This document shows, piece after piece, positions 1 to 8,710 of a stretch of 64,000 bases of DNA (within the stretch, counting starts at the first letter, position 1; each line of letters starts with the position of its first letter). Source of the DNA: an uncultured Collinsella sp. (GTDB lineage Bacteria; Actinomycetota; Coriobacteriia; Coriobacteriales; Coriobacteriaceae); assembly GCA_902475785.1 (NCBI GenBank), contig CABSAN010000001.1:62001-126000 (forward strand). The letters run 5' to 3'. The notes beneath the pieces were generated by a model. It was given only the letters and a program-made list of their open reading frames with translations, searched no databases and was not told the origin of the DNA. The translations under genes and the position numbers were made by a program.

Positions 1-1
1 T

Positions 2-565
2 TCGACCATGTGCCTGCTCACGTCGTGCGCGGCGAGTGTCAGCCTGATCTGGCGCATCTCGCAGCCGCTCACGCCCTTGCGCGTGGTGCTTTTCGTGTTT
101 GTCGTCGCCGGTATTTTGACGGGCGTTATCGGGTTCCCGGAGCTGCTGTCCATCGCCAACCTGTCGATGGGCCAGATGGTCATCTTGGCGGTTATCATCG
201 TCTTTACCTGTGCGGTGTTCTTTAAGCTTGCCACGATGATGGACTCGCTTAAGCCCCGTCGCCGTCATGCGGCCACCGGCTTTGGCCGTGGCGTGCGCGT
301 TCGCCTGGGTCGCGGCGGCGGTAAGGTGAGCTCGACGGGGTCGACCGCCGAGCGTTTTGCCAAGCGCGTTGCCGCCGATATGGCGCAGCGCCGTGAGGCG
401 CGCACTGTCCGCGAGGCCGAGGCCCGTGCTCTCGAGGGTGTGGCCCAGACCCAGCCCAAGAAAAAGAAGGGCGCCGGTGCCAAGCGCTCCCGCGTGACCC
501 AATCGGCCCAGGGCATCAAAGTCTCGATGCCGAGCAAGAAGAATAAGCCCGTGAAGAAAGACTAG
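2..565 (+). CDS. Probable cation-transporting P-type ATPase, C-terminal end (5' truncated by window)
   Basis: The reading frame is open to the window edge, so only the last ~188 codons are present. The first ~80 residues form two to three hydrophobic segments ending in a short loop, as in the last membrane helices of E1-E2 ATPases. A ~105-residue cytoplasmic tail follows that is very rich in Lys, Arg and Ala and low in complexity. The catalytic DKTG and hinge motifs would lie upstream and cannot be seen, so the family call rests on the style of the membrane part alone. Another polytopic membrane protein is possible. The basic tail suggests contact with nucleic acid or membrane phosphate but has no assigned role. 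Confidence 0.45.
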   Translation, partial: STMCLLTSCAASVSLIWRISQPLTPLRVVLFVFVVAGILTGVIGFPELLSIANLSMGQMVILAVIIVFTCAVFFKLATMMDSLKPRRRHAATGFGRGVRVRLGRGGGKVSSTGSTAERFAKRVAADMAQRREARTVREAEARALEGVAQTQPKKKKGAGAKRSRVTQSAQGIKVSMPSKKNKPVKKD

Positions 566-576
566 CCCCAACGCCT

Positions 577-653
577 CCCTAAGTTGCGGTGAAATAGGGA
601 CTGTTTAAGCGTTTTAACCTCCTATTCAGTCCCTATTTCACCGCAACTTAGGG
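577..653. repeat. Perfect 27-bp inverted repeat (large palindromic element)
   Basis: Arms at 577-603 and 627-653 are perfect reverse complements around a 23-nt centre. The left arm begins CCCTAAGTTGCGG and ends AATAGGGACTG. It starts 12 nt after the stop of the upstream gene. No T-run follows on either side, so it does not look like a simple intrinsic terminator. Size and position resemble a REP-type extragenic palindrome, but its sequence differs from the two palindrome families flanking the RAYT genes in this window. Only one copy was found here. Confidence 0.85.
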
Positions 654-751
654 GTGAGCGGGGATGTTGAATTGGTGCCTTGCGCTTGTGGGGCCGTGTC
701 GATGTTATGCTCTAACCTCAATTGTTTGAATTGCTTCGGAAAGAGGATGCC

Positions 752-1906
752 GTGATCTGCCCGCATTGCCTAAAGACCATCGAGGACGGCGCCTCGTTCT
801 GCCCCTATTGCAACGCATACGTTGGTCCGGGCGATGGCCCCGAGCATACCGAGTTCGTGTTCTGCGACGGCTGCGGCGCCCGTCTGTCCCCGCATGACCG
901 TACCTGTCCCAAGTGTGGACGCCCCGCGCCTGGCATCCTTTCCGAGGACGCGGCCGCATCCGACCTGGCCGCAGGGCGTACGGCCGGCTTTCCGCGCCTG
1001 ACGCAGGAGCAGATCGATACCGAGGTGCCCCACGCGCCGGCATCTGCCGCCGCGGTGCTCTCCGACGCAGCCGACCCCAACGAGACCTGTGTGCTGCCTG
1101 CCTTCGATAAGGACTTTGGCATCCCCAAGGTCGATATCCCCACGCCGGTGTCCCTGCGCGATGACGTCCAGCCCAAAAAGCAAAAGCCCAAGCGCAAGGT
1201 CCACCCCGACGAGGATGCCTATCACAAGCACAAGCGCCATATCCCTAAGCCGATCATTGTCATCGCGGTGCTCGCCGCCGTGTGCGGTGGTGCCTATTGG
1301 TTTGTGACTGCCGATCCCATGGGCGTCATGCCCGGCTTCTACGACCAGTTTGGCCAGGCCGCCAAGACCACCTTCCCGTCGCGCCAAAAGGGCGAGGCCA
1401 CCGAGAAAGAGCCCAAGCAAGAGGATACGTCCGAGGTCGTTCAGGAGGAGACCGTCTTAACCGACGACCAGCTCTACACCAGACTCGACGGCCTTTACCA
1501 GACCATCGTGTCGTACAGCGACGATGATCAGATCGGAGAGGTCATCGATTCGTTTAATAACGGTTATCTGCGTACACCGCTCTCCACCCGTCAGGAGCTG
1601 TCGCAGAGCGCATATGCCCTGCGCGATCAGATTAAAAAGACCCAGGATGAGCTCAACAACCTCAAGGTTCAGGACGACACGGTCTATGCGGAGGACATCG
1701 ATCATCTAAAGCAGCTTGCTCAATGGATGTACGAGCGTGTCGACGTGATCTGCCAGAGCTGGGATATCTCGCTGTCCATTCCCGACGGTGAGTCGCTGAG
1801 CGCCCGTCAGAGCGAGATCCTGGCGCCCATCGCACAAGGCGGCAACAGCGCGCTTAACCAGTACGACGCCAACGTGAGCGCCTGGAGGCCGCAGCAGCAT
1901 TCATAA
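752..1906 (+). CDS. Zinc-ribbon membrane protein of unknown function
   Basis: 384 residues. The N-terminus holds two zinc-ribbon modules with CPHC/CPYC and CDGC/CPKC knuckles (residues ~3-52). A charged, Lys/His-rich linker follows, then one membrane helix (~166-186) and a ~200-residue, mostly helical C-terminal part presumably outside the membrane. I chose GTG at 752 because AAGAGG lies 5 nt upstream; a TTG at 722 in frame has no clear ribosome site and would put residues ahead of the first ribbon. It stands alone between a palindrome and the cyclophilin gene. The architecture (ribbon, single helix, extracellular domain) is common in Gram-positive envelope proteins; no specific function can be assigned. 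Confidence 0.75.
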   Translation: MICPHCLKTIEDGASFCPYCNAYVGPGDGPEHTEFVFCDGCGARLSPHDRTCPKCGRPAPGILSEDAAASDLAAGRTAGFPRLTQEQIDTEVPHAPASAAAVLSDAADPNETCVLPAFDKDFGIPKVDIPTPVSLRDDVQPKKQKPKRKVHPDEDAYHKHKRHIPKPIIVIAVLAAVCGGAYWFVTADPMGVMPGFYDQFGQAAKTTFPSRQKGEATEKEPKQEDTSEVVQEETVLTDDQLYTRLDGLYQTIVSYSDDDQIGEVIDSFNNGYLRTPLSTRQELSQSAYALRDQIKKTQDELNNLKVQDDTVYAEDIDHLKQLAQWMYERVDVICQSWDISLSIPDGESLSARQSEILAPIAQGGNSALNQYDANVSAWRPQQHS

Positions 1907-1942
1907 TTTGTTGCCCTCCGGCGGCATAACCTGCGTGCGCAA

Positions 1943-1972
1943 TTGATGGAAGCCCGTGCTTATTGCTACAAT
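1943..1972 (+). promoter_or_regulatory. Sigma-70-type promoter for the cyclophilin/TPR genes
   Basis: TTGATG (1943-1948), 18-nt spacer, TACAAT (1967-1972), about 40 nt before the cyclophilin start. Both boxes are close to consensus. Confidence 0.6.
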
Positions 1973-2011
1973 TCGTACAAATATGCTTTAAACGCACGAG
2001 GAAGGAACCAC

Positions 2012-2554
2012 ATGTTTGGTTTTAAGAAAGAGCTCTATACGCCCGAGTACCAGCTCGTCGGTGACGAGTGCGCGGTGATCGAGACGTCAAAGGGCACCAT
2101 CAAGGTCAAGTTTGACGGTGAGGGCGCCCCCATCCATGTGGCGAACTTCTGCGAGCTTTCCACGATGGGCTTCTATGACGGCCTTAAGTTCCATCGCTAT
2201 GTGCCCGGCTTTGTGATCCAGGGCGGCGACCCCAATACCCGCGATATGTCCGGCGCCGACGTCGCTGCCGGCCTTGAGGGTCCCGACGGCATGCCCGGTA
2301 CCGGTGGCCCCGGCTACTGCATCAAGGGCGAGTTTGCCACCAATCCGCGCAACAGCCATGTTGACGGCGCGCTTGCCATGGCCCGCTCCATGGATCCCGA
2401 TTCCGCGGGCTCGCAGTTCTACTTCTGCCTGGGTGCCCAGCACAACCTCGACTCCGGCTATACCGTCTTTGGCACCACGGTCGAGGGCCTCGACGTCATC
2501 TCGCAGCTGCGCGCCGGCGACGAGATCGTTCATGTCGAGATCGTTCACGAGTAA
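2012..2554 (+). CDS. Peptidyl-prolyl cis-trans isomerase, cyclophilin type
   Basis: 180-residue cyclophilin that catalyses proline cis-trans isomerisation. Catalytic landmarks are visible: FHRYVPGFVIQGGDP (~59-73) with the active Arg, and MARSMDPDSAGSQFYFC (~121-137) with the Gln-Phe pair. There is no signal peptide, so it is probably cytoplasmic, as expected for short bacterial PpiB-like forms. ATG 2012 is preceded by GAGGAAGG at 1998-2005; a longer in-frame start at 1943 lies inside the predicted promoter and is rejected. The next gene follows after 11 nt. Confidence 0.93.
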   Translation: MFGFKKELYTPEYQLVGDECAVIETSKGTIKVKFDGEGAPIHVANFCELSTMGFYDGLKFHRYVPGFVIQGGDPNTRDMSGADVAAGLEGPDGMPGTGGPGYCIKGEFATNPRNSHVDGALAMARSMDPDSAGSQFYFCLGAQHNLDSGYTVFGTTVEGLDVISQLRAGDEIVHVEIVHE

Positions 2555-2565
2555 AGGGGACTTCC

Positions 2566-3861
2566 TTGAATAGCCAGCTGATCCAACAGGGCCGCGCCGC
2601 TTATCGCGCGGGTGATTTTTCCGCTGCCGCCCAGATGCTTGGTGCGGCAAAGACTCCCAACGAGATCATGGGTGAGGCCGACCACCTGCGCGGCAATGCC
2701 CTGATGCATCTGGGCATGTACGCCGAGGCCGCCGAGGCCTACGCCGCCGCGCTCAACGACGGCGCCTATGGCAAGCGCGGCGCCCTGCTCACCAACCGCG
2801 GCAAGGCACTCGCCGCGGTGGGCGACTACACCACGGCTGCCCAGGCGTTCTCTGCAGCTACCCAGGACGCTTCCTACGCCACGCCTTTTAAGGCCTACCT
2901 GGGTCTGGGCAACGCGCTGTTCCAGTCGGGCGACTACGCCAACGCCGGTACTGCCTTCCGTCAGGCTGCCATCGACGGCGCCAACCCGGCTCCTGCCGCC
3001 GCCCTCGGCGATCTGGGCCGCTGCTTTATCAAGCTCGGCCGCCCCGCGGACGCCGTTGAGACCTACCGCACGGCTATCGACTTTGCCGGCCCGCGCGACG
3101 ATACGCGCGCCCTCAACGCCGGCATGGGCCAAGCGCTTTCCGCCGCCGGCCGTGCCTCCGATGCGCTCGATGCCTTTAACGCCGCTACTGCCGACGGCAT
3201 CTACCAGCTCACGCCCGAGCAGGCCGATGAGCTTGCCCGCGTGCACGACTCGCTCGCCGCGCTTTCGGCCCAGACGGCCATGTCCACGGCTCCGGCTCCC
3301 GCGATGGACGCTCCGGCTGTCGACCCGCTCGATCCCACGGGCGCGACCGGTCAGTTTATGCCCGACCCCTCTGACACCGGCTTCTTTACGCTGTCCGAGT
3401 CCGAGATGGTCCAGCAGGACCGCAAACAGGCCAAGGTTCGTCGTCGCCACCGCCACACGGGTCTCAAGATCTTCCTGGTGCTGCTTCTGCTCATCGTGAT
3501 CGCTGCCGGCGGTCTTGGCTATGCTTATACGCGCGGCATGGGCTACCCCTCGCAGGAGTCCGTCATCAACGACCTGTTCCAGGCTGCCGGTGACGGCGAT
3601 ACTGCCAAGGCCGAGTCCTGCCTGGCCTCGAGCCTGTCCGAGGACGCCAAGGCGATGATCATCTCCTCGATCCCGCAGGGCGCCACCGTCTCCATCGAGG
3701 GCATGGATCAGTCCATGACCGAGACCACCGCCAAGGTGAAGGCTTCGCTGTCCAAGGGCGGCGAACAGGAGTACACCGTTAAATTCGTGCGCTCCGACAA
3801 CCATATCGGTTGGGCCGTTTCCTCCTTCGATATCGATTTCTCGGCCGCTGACAACCAGTAG
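2566..3861 (+). CDS. Tetratricopeptide-repeat membrane protein
   Basis: 431 residues starting at TTG, with AAAGGGGA just upstream. Residues ~1-230 are Ala-rich helical repeats with TPR spacing (for example AYRAGDFSAAAQML, NALFQSGDYANAGTAF). A Pro/Ala linker is followed by a basic stretch, a membrane helix (~299-320) and a ~110-residue C-terminal domain containing VINDLFQAAGDGDTAKAE, reminiscent of small extracytoplasmic DUF4878-like folds. The predicted topology puts TPRs inside and a small domain outside. It sits directly ahead of mreB with a hairpin between, so a scaffold role near the wall machinery is possible but only inferred. Confidence 0.75.
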   Translation: MNSQLIQQGRAAYRAGDFSAAAQMLGAAKTPNEIMGEADHLRGNALMHLGMYAEAAEAYAAALNDGAYGKRGALLTNRGKALAAVGDYTTAAQAFSAATQDASYATPFKAYLGLGNALFQSGDYANAGTAFRQAAIDGANPAPAAALGDLGRCFIKLGRPADAVETYRTAIDFAGPRDDTRALNAGMGQALSAAGRASDALDAFNAATADGIYQLTPEQADELARVHDSLAALSAQTAMSTAPAPAMDAPAVDPLDPTGATGQFMPDPSDTGFFTLSESEMVQQDRKQAKVRRRHRHTGLKIFLVLLLLIVIAAGGLGYAYTRGMGYPSQESVINDLFQAAGDGDTAKAESCLASSLSEDAKAMIISSIPQGATVSIEGMDQSMTETTAKVKASLSKGGEQEYTVKFVRSDNHIGWAVSSFDIDFSAADNQ

Positions 3862-3883
3862 TGACCTTATGGGATTTGGCTCT

Positions 3884-3916
3884 GCCCGGCGCTTCACCGC
3901 AAGTGAGGTGCCGGGC
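3884..3916 (+). terminator. Hairpin between the TPR gene and mreB
   Basis: GCCCGGCGCTTCAC pairs with GTGAGGTGCCGGGC, with two G-U-type pairs and a 5-nt loop. No T-run follows, so it is a weak or factor-assisted terminator, or an RNA processing site. A TAATAT-like -10 just downstream could serve mreB. Confidence 0.5.
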
Positions 3917-3976
3917 TTGCGCTAATATGATGGGCTAGTAGTTTTCCAGCAATCATCCAACACATCAGGAGTTGCG

Positions 3977-5020
3977 TTGTTTTCTTTGATGGATATGTTC
4001 TTCGGTAGCTATGCGGGCGATCTCGCCATCGACCTCGGCACCGCCAATACGCTCGTCTCCGTGCGCGGCAAGGGCATCGTCATCCGCGAGCCCTCCGTTG
4101 TCGCTATCGACAAGAACGACGAGCGCATCCTGGCAGTCGGCATCGAGGCCAAGCGCATGCTCGGCCGCACGCCCGGCAACATCGTGGCCGTTCGTCCCCT
4201 TAAGGACGGCGTTATCGCCGACTTCGATGTCACCGAGGCCATGCTTCGCTACTTTATCGACAAGGCTTCCGAGAAGCGCTATCCGTGGACTCCGCGTCCG
4301 CGCGTCGTCGTCTGCGTTCCTTCCGGCGTCACGTCGGTCGAGAAGCGCGCCGTCTTTGAGGCCACGATCCAGGCCGGCGCTCGCCAGGCCTATCTGATTG
4401 AGGAGCCCATGGCGGCTGCCATCGGCGCCGACCTACCCGTCGAGGAGCCTACGGGCTCCATGGTCATCGATATCGGCGGCGGCACCACCGAGGTCGCCGT
4501 TATCGCTATGGGCGGTATTGTCGTGTCGCAGTCCATCCGCATTGCCGGCGACGAGTTCGACCAGGCTATCCTCACCCATGTTCGCGATGCCTACAACCTG
4601 GCTATCGGCGAGCGTACGGCCGAGGACATCAAGATCAAGGTCGGCTCCGCCGTGCCGCTCAAGGATGAGCTTGACGTCGAGGTCAACGGACGCGACGTTA
4701 TCACGGGCCTGCCCAAGACCGTGCGTATCGAGAGTGAGGAGATTCGTCGCGCGCTCAACAAGCCGCTCGACGAGATGGCCAAGGCCGTTAAGGACGCTCT
4801 GGATGCCACGCCGCCCGATCTTGCCTCGGACCTTATGTACTACGGTATTCTGCTGACCGGCGGCGGTGCGCTGCTGCGCGGCCTCGACGTGCGTCTGCGC
4901 GACGAGACCGGCGTTTCGGTCAACGTCAGCCCCACGGCGCTCGATAACGTCGTAAACGGCTGCGCCCGCGTGCTCGAGGCCAACGCCTTTGACGGTGGCT
5001 TCGTCCAAACCAATGCTTAA
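3977..5020 (+). CDS. mreB: Rod shape-determining protein MreB (actin homologue)
   Basis: 347 residues, normal for MreB. It polymerises under the membrane and directs the elongation machinery. Actin-fold nucleotide motifs are clear: DLGTANTLV (phosphate 1, ~16-24), DIGGGTTEVAVI (phosphate 2, ~162-173) and GILLTGGGALLRGLD near the C-terminus (adenosine motif). The N-terminal MFSLMDMFF is an amphipathic membrane anchor. TTG 3977 is chosen because AGGAG lies 5 nt upstream. First gene of the mreBCD-PBP2-rodA operon. Confidence 0.97.
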   Translation: MFSLMDMFFGSYAGDLAIDLGTANTLVSVRGKGIVIREPSVVAIDKNDERILAVGIEAKRMLGRTPGNIVAVRPLKDGVIADFDVTEAMLRYFIDKASEKRYPWTPRPRVVVCVPSGVTSVEKRAVFEATIQAGARQAYLIEEPMAAAIGADLPVEEPTGSMVIDIGGGTTEVAVIAMGGIVVSQSIRIAGDEFDQAILTHVRDAYNLAIGERTAEDIKIKVGSAVPLKDELDVEVNGRDVITGLPKTVRIESEEIRRALNKPLDEMAKAVKDALDATPPDLASDLMYYGILLTGGGALLRGLDVRLRDETGVSVNVSPTALDNVVNGCARVLEANAFDGGFVQTNA

Positions 5021-5041
5021 TTTCCAAAAGGTGGATTCCAT

Positions 5042-6040
5042 TTGGCACGATCTTCGGGTTTCTCTCCAAATCTGAATACCAAGCGACAATCAACGGGTAT
5101 GCGCCCGTTGATTGTTTTCAGCCTGATTTCGGTGTTGCTGCTCACGTTTTATATCCGTGAGGGTGAGGCCGGGCCGATTCATGCCGTCCGCTCGGGTGTG
5201 ACGACGATTACCTCGCCGGTGCGCTTTTTGGGCTCGGCCGTGGCGGCTCCCTTCAACGCGATCGGCAACGTGTTCTCCAACCTCACGGCTTCGCAGGAGT
5301 CGCTCGATGACCTCAAGAAGCAAAACGAGGTGCTGACCTCTAAGGTCGCCGAGCTTTCCGAGGCTCAAAAGACTGCCGAGCGCCTGGAGGGCCTGGTTGG
5401 GCTGCAATCGACCTTCAACCTTAAGTCGACCGCTGCTCGTATCGTCGGTGCGTCGGGCGATGCCTGGACCTCGACCGTTACCATCGACAAGGGATCTGCC
5501 GACGGCCTTACCATCAACATGCCCGTGACGAGTTCTGCCGGTGTTATCGGCCAGATTATCGAGGTATCGGCCAAAACGTCCACCGTGCGCCTGATTGGCG
5601 ACGAGAACTCGGGCGTGTCGGCTATGGTGCAGGACACGCGCGCCCAGGGCATGTTGCAGGGTCAGGCTGACGGTACGCTGCGTCTTGAGTACGTGAGCGT
5701 CGACTCCGACGTCAAAGTGGGCGACATCATCGTGACCTCTGGCATCGGTGGCGTGTTCCCCAAGGGCCTGCCGCTCGGCACCGTTTCCTCGGTGGAGAAG
5801 TCGGCCAACGATGTGTATTACACCATCGTCGTACGTGCCCAGACCACGGCCGAGAACAACGAGGAAGTGCTCGTCATTACCTCGCTGACCGACGAGCAGT
5901 CGGCCTCGGACGATGACGTGAGCACCGCTAATAGCACGCCGCAGGGAACGTCGCGCGACGCTGCGACCAAGACGAAGGACGAGGGGTCGGATGACAGTTC
6001 CGACACGTCCGAGACGACCGATTCTGGCTCGAGCGAATAG
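5042..6040 (+). CDS. mreC: Rod shape-determining protein MreC
   Basis: 332 residues, TTG start with AAGGTGG 8-9 nt upstream. One N-terminal membrane helix (~20-38, LIVFSLISVLLLTFYI), a coiled coil (~75-105, LDDLKKQNEVLTSKVAELSE), then the beta-rich MreC core with GVIGQIIEVS and GDIIVTSGIGGVFPKGLPLG. The last ~50 residues are a Ser/Thr/Asp-rich tail, longer than in model species. MreC links cytoplasmic MreB to the periplasmic-side PBP2. Confidence 0.95.
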   Translation: MARSSGFSPNLNTKRQSTGMRPLIVFSLISVLLLTFYIREGEAGPIHAVRSGVTTITSPVRFLGSAVAAPFNAIGNVFSNLTASQESLDDLKKQNEVLTSKVAELSEAQKTAERLEGLVGLQSTFNLKSTAARIVGASGDAWTSTVTIDKGSADGLTINMPVTSSAGVIGQIIEVSAKTSTVRLIGDENSGVSAMVQDTRAQGMLQGQADGTLRLEYVSVDSDVKVGDIIVTSGIGGVFPKGLPLGTVSSVEKSANDVYYTIVVRAQTTAENNEEVLVITSLTDEQSASDDDVSTANSTPQGTSRDAATKTKDEGSDDSSDTSETTDSGSSE

Positions 6041-6051
6041 GGGGCATGTCC

Positions 6052-6618
6052 ATGGATCTACACGAGCAGGGGGCGAGCTCCCGCACGTTTGTAATCGCCG
6101 CCATTGTATGCGTACTGCTGCAGGCAGGCCTGGCGCCGCAGATCTCCATTGCGGGCGGTCGCGTCAACTTTATGATTATCCTGGTGTGCCTGAGCGTGTT
6201 CTCGGGCGATCCCACGCGGGCTGTCGTCTGCGGTTTTTGCAGCGGCCTGTTCTATGATCTTTCTGCTGCCGTGCCGGTGGGCGTTATGTCGCTACTGTTG
6301 ACGGTAGGCAGTTTTGCCCTGGTGCACAGCGCGGCTGGTCAGACGGGCGGCTCCCCGAGTGCTCGCGGTATTACCGTGGGCGCCTTCGCGCTTGCCATCA
6401 ACGTGGTCTACAGCATCATCTTGCTGTTTATGGGTTTGGAGACGAGCTTTGTGGTGGCTGTTTTTGGCCATGCGCTGCCGTCTTCGATCCTGACGGGTCT
6501 GGTTGCCGTTCCGTTTTTGATGTCCGGTGTCGTGCCGCAGTCCGGTTACGGATTCTCCGCACGCGGTGGTCATCAGACGGGTATGCGCTTCAAGCCCAAG
6601 ACCCGTAAACTCAAATAG
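6052..6618 (+). CDS. mreD: Rod shape-determining protein MreD
   Basis: 188 residues, almost entirely five to six membrane helices, as expected of MreD. I prefer ATG 6052 because TAGGGGG at 6038-6044 is 7 nt away; ATG 6046 would be almost touching it. The ribosome site overlaps the mreC stop, so translation is probably coupled. Identity rests on hydrophobicity, size and its slot between mreC and the PBP2 gene. Confidence 0.9.
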   Translation: MDLHEQGASSRTFVIAAIVCVLLQAGLAPQISIAGGRVNFMIILVCLSVFSGDPTRAVVCGFCSGLFYDLSAAVPVGVMSLLLTVGSFALVHSAAGQTGGSPSARGITVGAFALAINVVYSIILLFMGLETSFVVAVFGHALPSSILTGLVAVPFLMSGVVPQSGYGFSARGGHQTGMRFKPKTRKLK

Positions 6619-6631
6619 GGGAGGCTCATAG

Positions 6632-8701
6632 ATGTCTTCCCAGATGACGGTTATCATCGCCGGTATCGTGCTGGTCGTGGCCATTGTGGTCGCGCTGGTC
6701 ATCATGCGCCGCGGCGATTCCCGTTTTACCTACGACACGCAGCATGGAACGGCCCCGCGCGCCACCGAGGGCGAGGGCAATACCGCGGCGACCGCCTTCA
6801 AGGGTCGCTTCTCCATCCTCACCGCCGGCGTGGGCGCGATGTTTGCCGCGCTCGCCGTCAAGCTGTGGGGTATGCAGATGGTCTCGTCGGACTACTACGA
6901 CAAGCAGGCCAAGAGCAACCAGACCCGTACCGTCACCACGCCGGCTGTGCGCGGGCGAATCCTTGATCGCAATGGCGTGGCACTTGTGCAAAACCGTCCC
7001 TCACTTGCCGTCGTCGCCTATCGCGACCTGGCCGATGACACCGTGCTGGTGCGCCATCTTGCCAACGTGCTCGGTATGCCCTATGTCGCGGTGCTGCGCA
7101 ATATCCAGGACAATTCCGAGGGTGCACAGAGCCTGCATACCATCGCGACGGACGTGCGCCGCTCCACGGTTGCCTATATTCAGGAACATGCCGGCGAGTT
7201 TCCGGGCGTGAAGATTGCCGAGCGCACCGAGCGCCAGTACCCGTACGGCGAGACGGCCTGTCACATTTTGGGTTATACCGGCACCATTACCTCCGAGCAG
7301 CTCGAGGCGCAGAACAAGAAGGCTTCGGGCGATAACGATAGCGCAGCCGGTCAGATTACGTACCAGTCGGGCGATATCGTGGGCCAGGCGGGCGTCGAGA
7401 GCTACTACGAGAACTTGCTGCAGGGTATTCGCGGCGAGCAGACGGTGAAGGTCGATGCCTCGGGCAACGTGACCGGTCAGGCCGGCGCCGTGCCCGCCAA
7501 GGCCGGCTCCGACATTAAGCTCACGCTTGACCTCAAGATTCAGCAAGCCTGCGAGACGGCGCTTGCAAGTGCCATTGAGCTCGCTAAGACCACAGGCCAC
7601 AGCGACGCCGGCAACGGTGCCGTGGTGTGCCTCGACCCCAATAACGGCGAGATTCTGGGCATGGCCAGCGAGCCCAAGTTCGATCCGTCTGTGTTTATCG
7701 GTGGTATCTCCAACGACGTGTGGACCGAGCTCAACGATGACGAGGGTTCGCATCCGCTGCTCAACCGTGCCATTAGCGGCCAGTACATGTCCGCCTCGAC
7801 CATCAAACCCCTCTCGGCGTTGGCTGGCCTTGAGTTTGGCACGTACACTTCGAGTCAAACGACCAACTGCACGGGATATTGGACCGGCTTGGGCAAGTCA
7901 TGGGGTAAGTATTGCTGGCTTCACTCCGGTCACGGCACCATGACGCTGCAGTCCGGTATCGCCAATTCCTGCGACCCCGTGTTCTACGATATGGGCAAGG
8001 CGTTTTTCTACAACGACCAGCATCCCGAGGGCCTGCAGGAGGTCTTTCGCCGTTGGGGGCTGGGCAAGACCTGCGGTATCGATCTGCCGAGTGAGGGCGC
8101 CGGCCGCATTCCCGATGCCGAGTGGAAAGAGTCGTACTTTACCGACGCATCTGCCGAGGACCGCAAATGGAACGCTGGCGATATGACCAACATCGCCATC
8201 GGGCAGGGCGACATTTTGGTGACGCCGCTGCAGATGGCATGCGCCTACATGGGCCTTGCCAACGGCGGCAAACAGTACGTGCCGCATGTGTTTTTGTCGG
8301 CGGTGTCGCGCGATGGCGACGGCGATGCCTATAAGTACAACGGCAAGGGCAAGAAGAAGCGCCTGGAGGCCAAGATCAACAGCGATTCGGATTTGGCTCT
8401 TGTTCGCAACGGTATGCACGACGTGATTTACACGGCATCGACGTCCCTGGCGGCTCACTTTGGCACCCTGACGCCGCAGGTATACGGCAAGTCGGGCACG
8501 GGCGAGAAGAGCGGCGAGGACGAATACGCGTGGTTCTGCGCCTATGCCCCTGCTGACGATCCTAAGTACGTGATTGCCACCATCTTGGAGCAAGGCGGTG
8601 GCGGCTCAGATACCGCGATGCATGTTGTGCGCGATGTACTCGGCGTGATTTATGACGAGCCCGATACCTCTTCGGCCTCGGGCGATTCTTCGGTTCGATA
8701 G
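6632..8701 (+). CDS. mrdA: Penicillin-binding protein 2, elongation-specific transpeptidase
   Basis: 689 residues. Class B PBP that cross-links peptidoglycan during side-wall growth with RodA. Two hydrophobic stretches occur near the N-terminus (~6-26 and ~60-80), which is unusual since one anchor is normal. The dimerisation region begins at RGRILDRNG. Transpeptidase motifs: STIK (~389, active Ser), SCD (~445, the SxD form seen in PBP2) and KSGTG (~620). The C-terminus is a short Ser/Asp tail. Start ATG 6632 has GGGGAGG upstream; rodA follows after 9 nt. Confidence 0.94.
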   Translation: MSSQMTVIIAGIVLVVAIVVALVIMRRGDSRFTYDTQHGTAPRATEGEGNTAATAFKGRFSILTAGVGAMFAALAVKLWGMQMVSSDYYDKQAKSNQTRTVTTPAVRGRILDRNGVALVQNRPSLAVVAYRDLADDTVLVRHLANVLGMPYVAVLRNIQDNSEGAQSLHTIATDVRRSTVAYIQEHAGEFPGVKIAERTERQYPYGETACHILGYTGTITSEQLEAQNKKASGDNDSAAGQITYQSGDIVGQAGVESYYENLLQGIRGEQTVKVDASGNVTGQAGAVPAKAGSDIKLTLDLKIQQACETALASAIELAKTTGHSDAGNGAVVCLDPNNGEILGMASEPKFDPSVFIGGISNDVWTELNDDEGSHPLLNRAISGQYMSASTIKPLSALAGLEFGTYTSSQTTNCTGYWTGLGKSWGKYCWLHSGHGTMTLQSGIANSCDPVFYDMGKAFFYNDQHPEGLQEVFRRWGLGKTCGIDLPSEGAGRIPDAEWKESYFTDASAEDRKWNAGDMTNIAIGQGDILVTPLQMACAYMGLANGGKQYVPHVFLSAVSRDGDGDAYKYNGKGKKKRLEAKINSDSDLALVRNGMHDVIYTASTSLAAHFGTLTPQVYGKSGTGEKSGEDEYAWFCAYAPADDPKYVIATILEQGGGGSDTAMHVVRDVLGVIYDEPDTSSASGDSSVR

Positions 8702-8710
8702 GAGGTTGCG

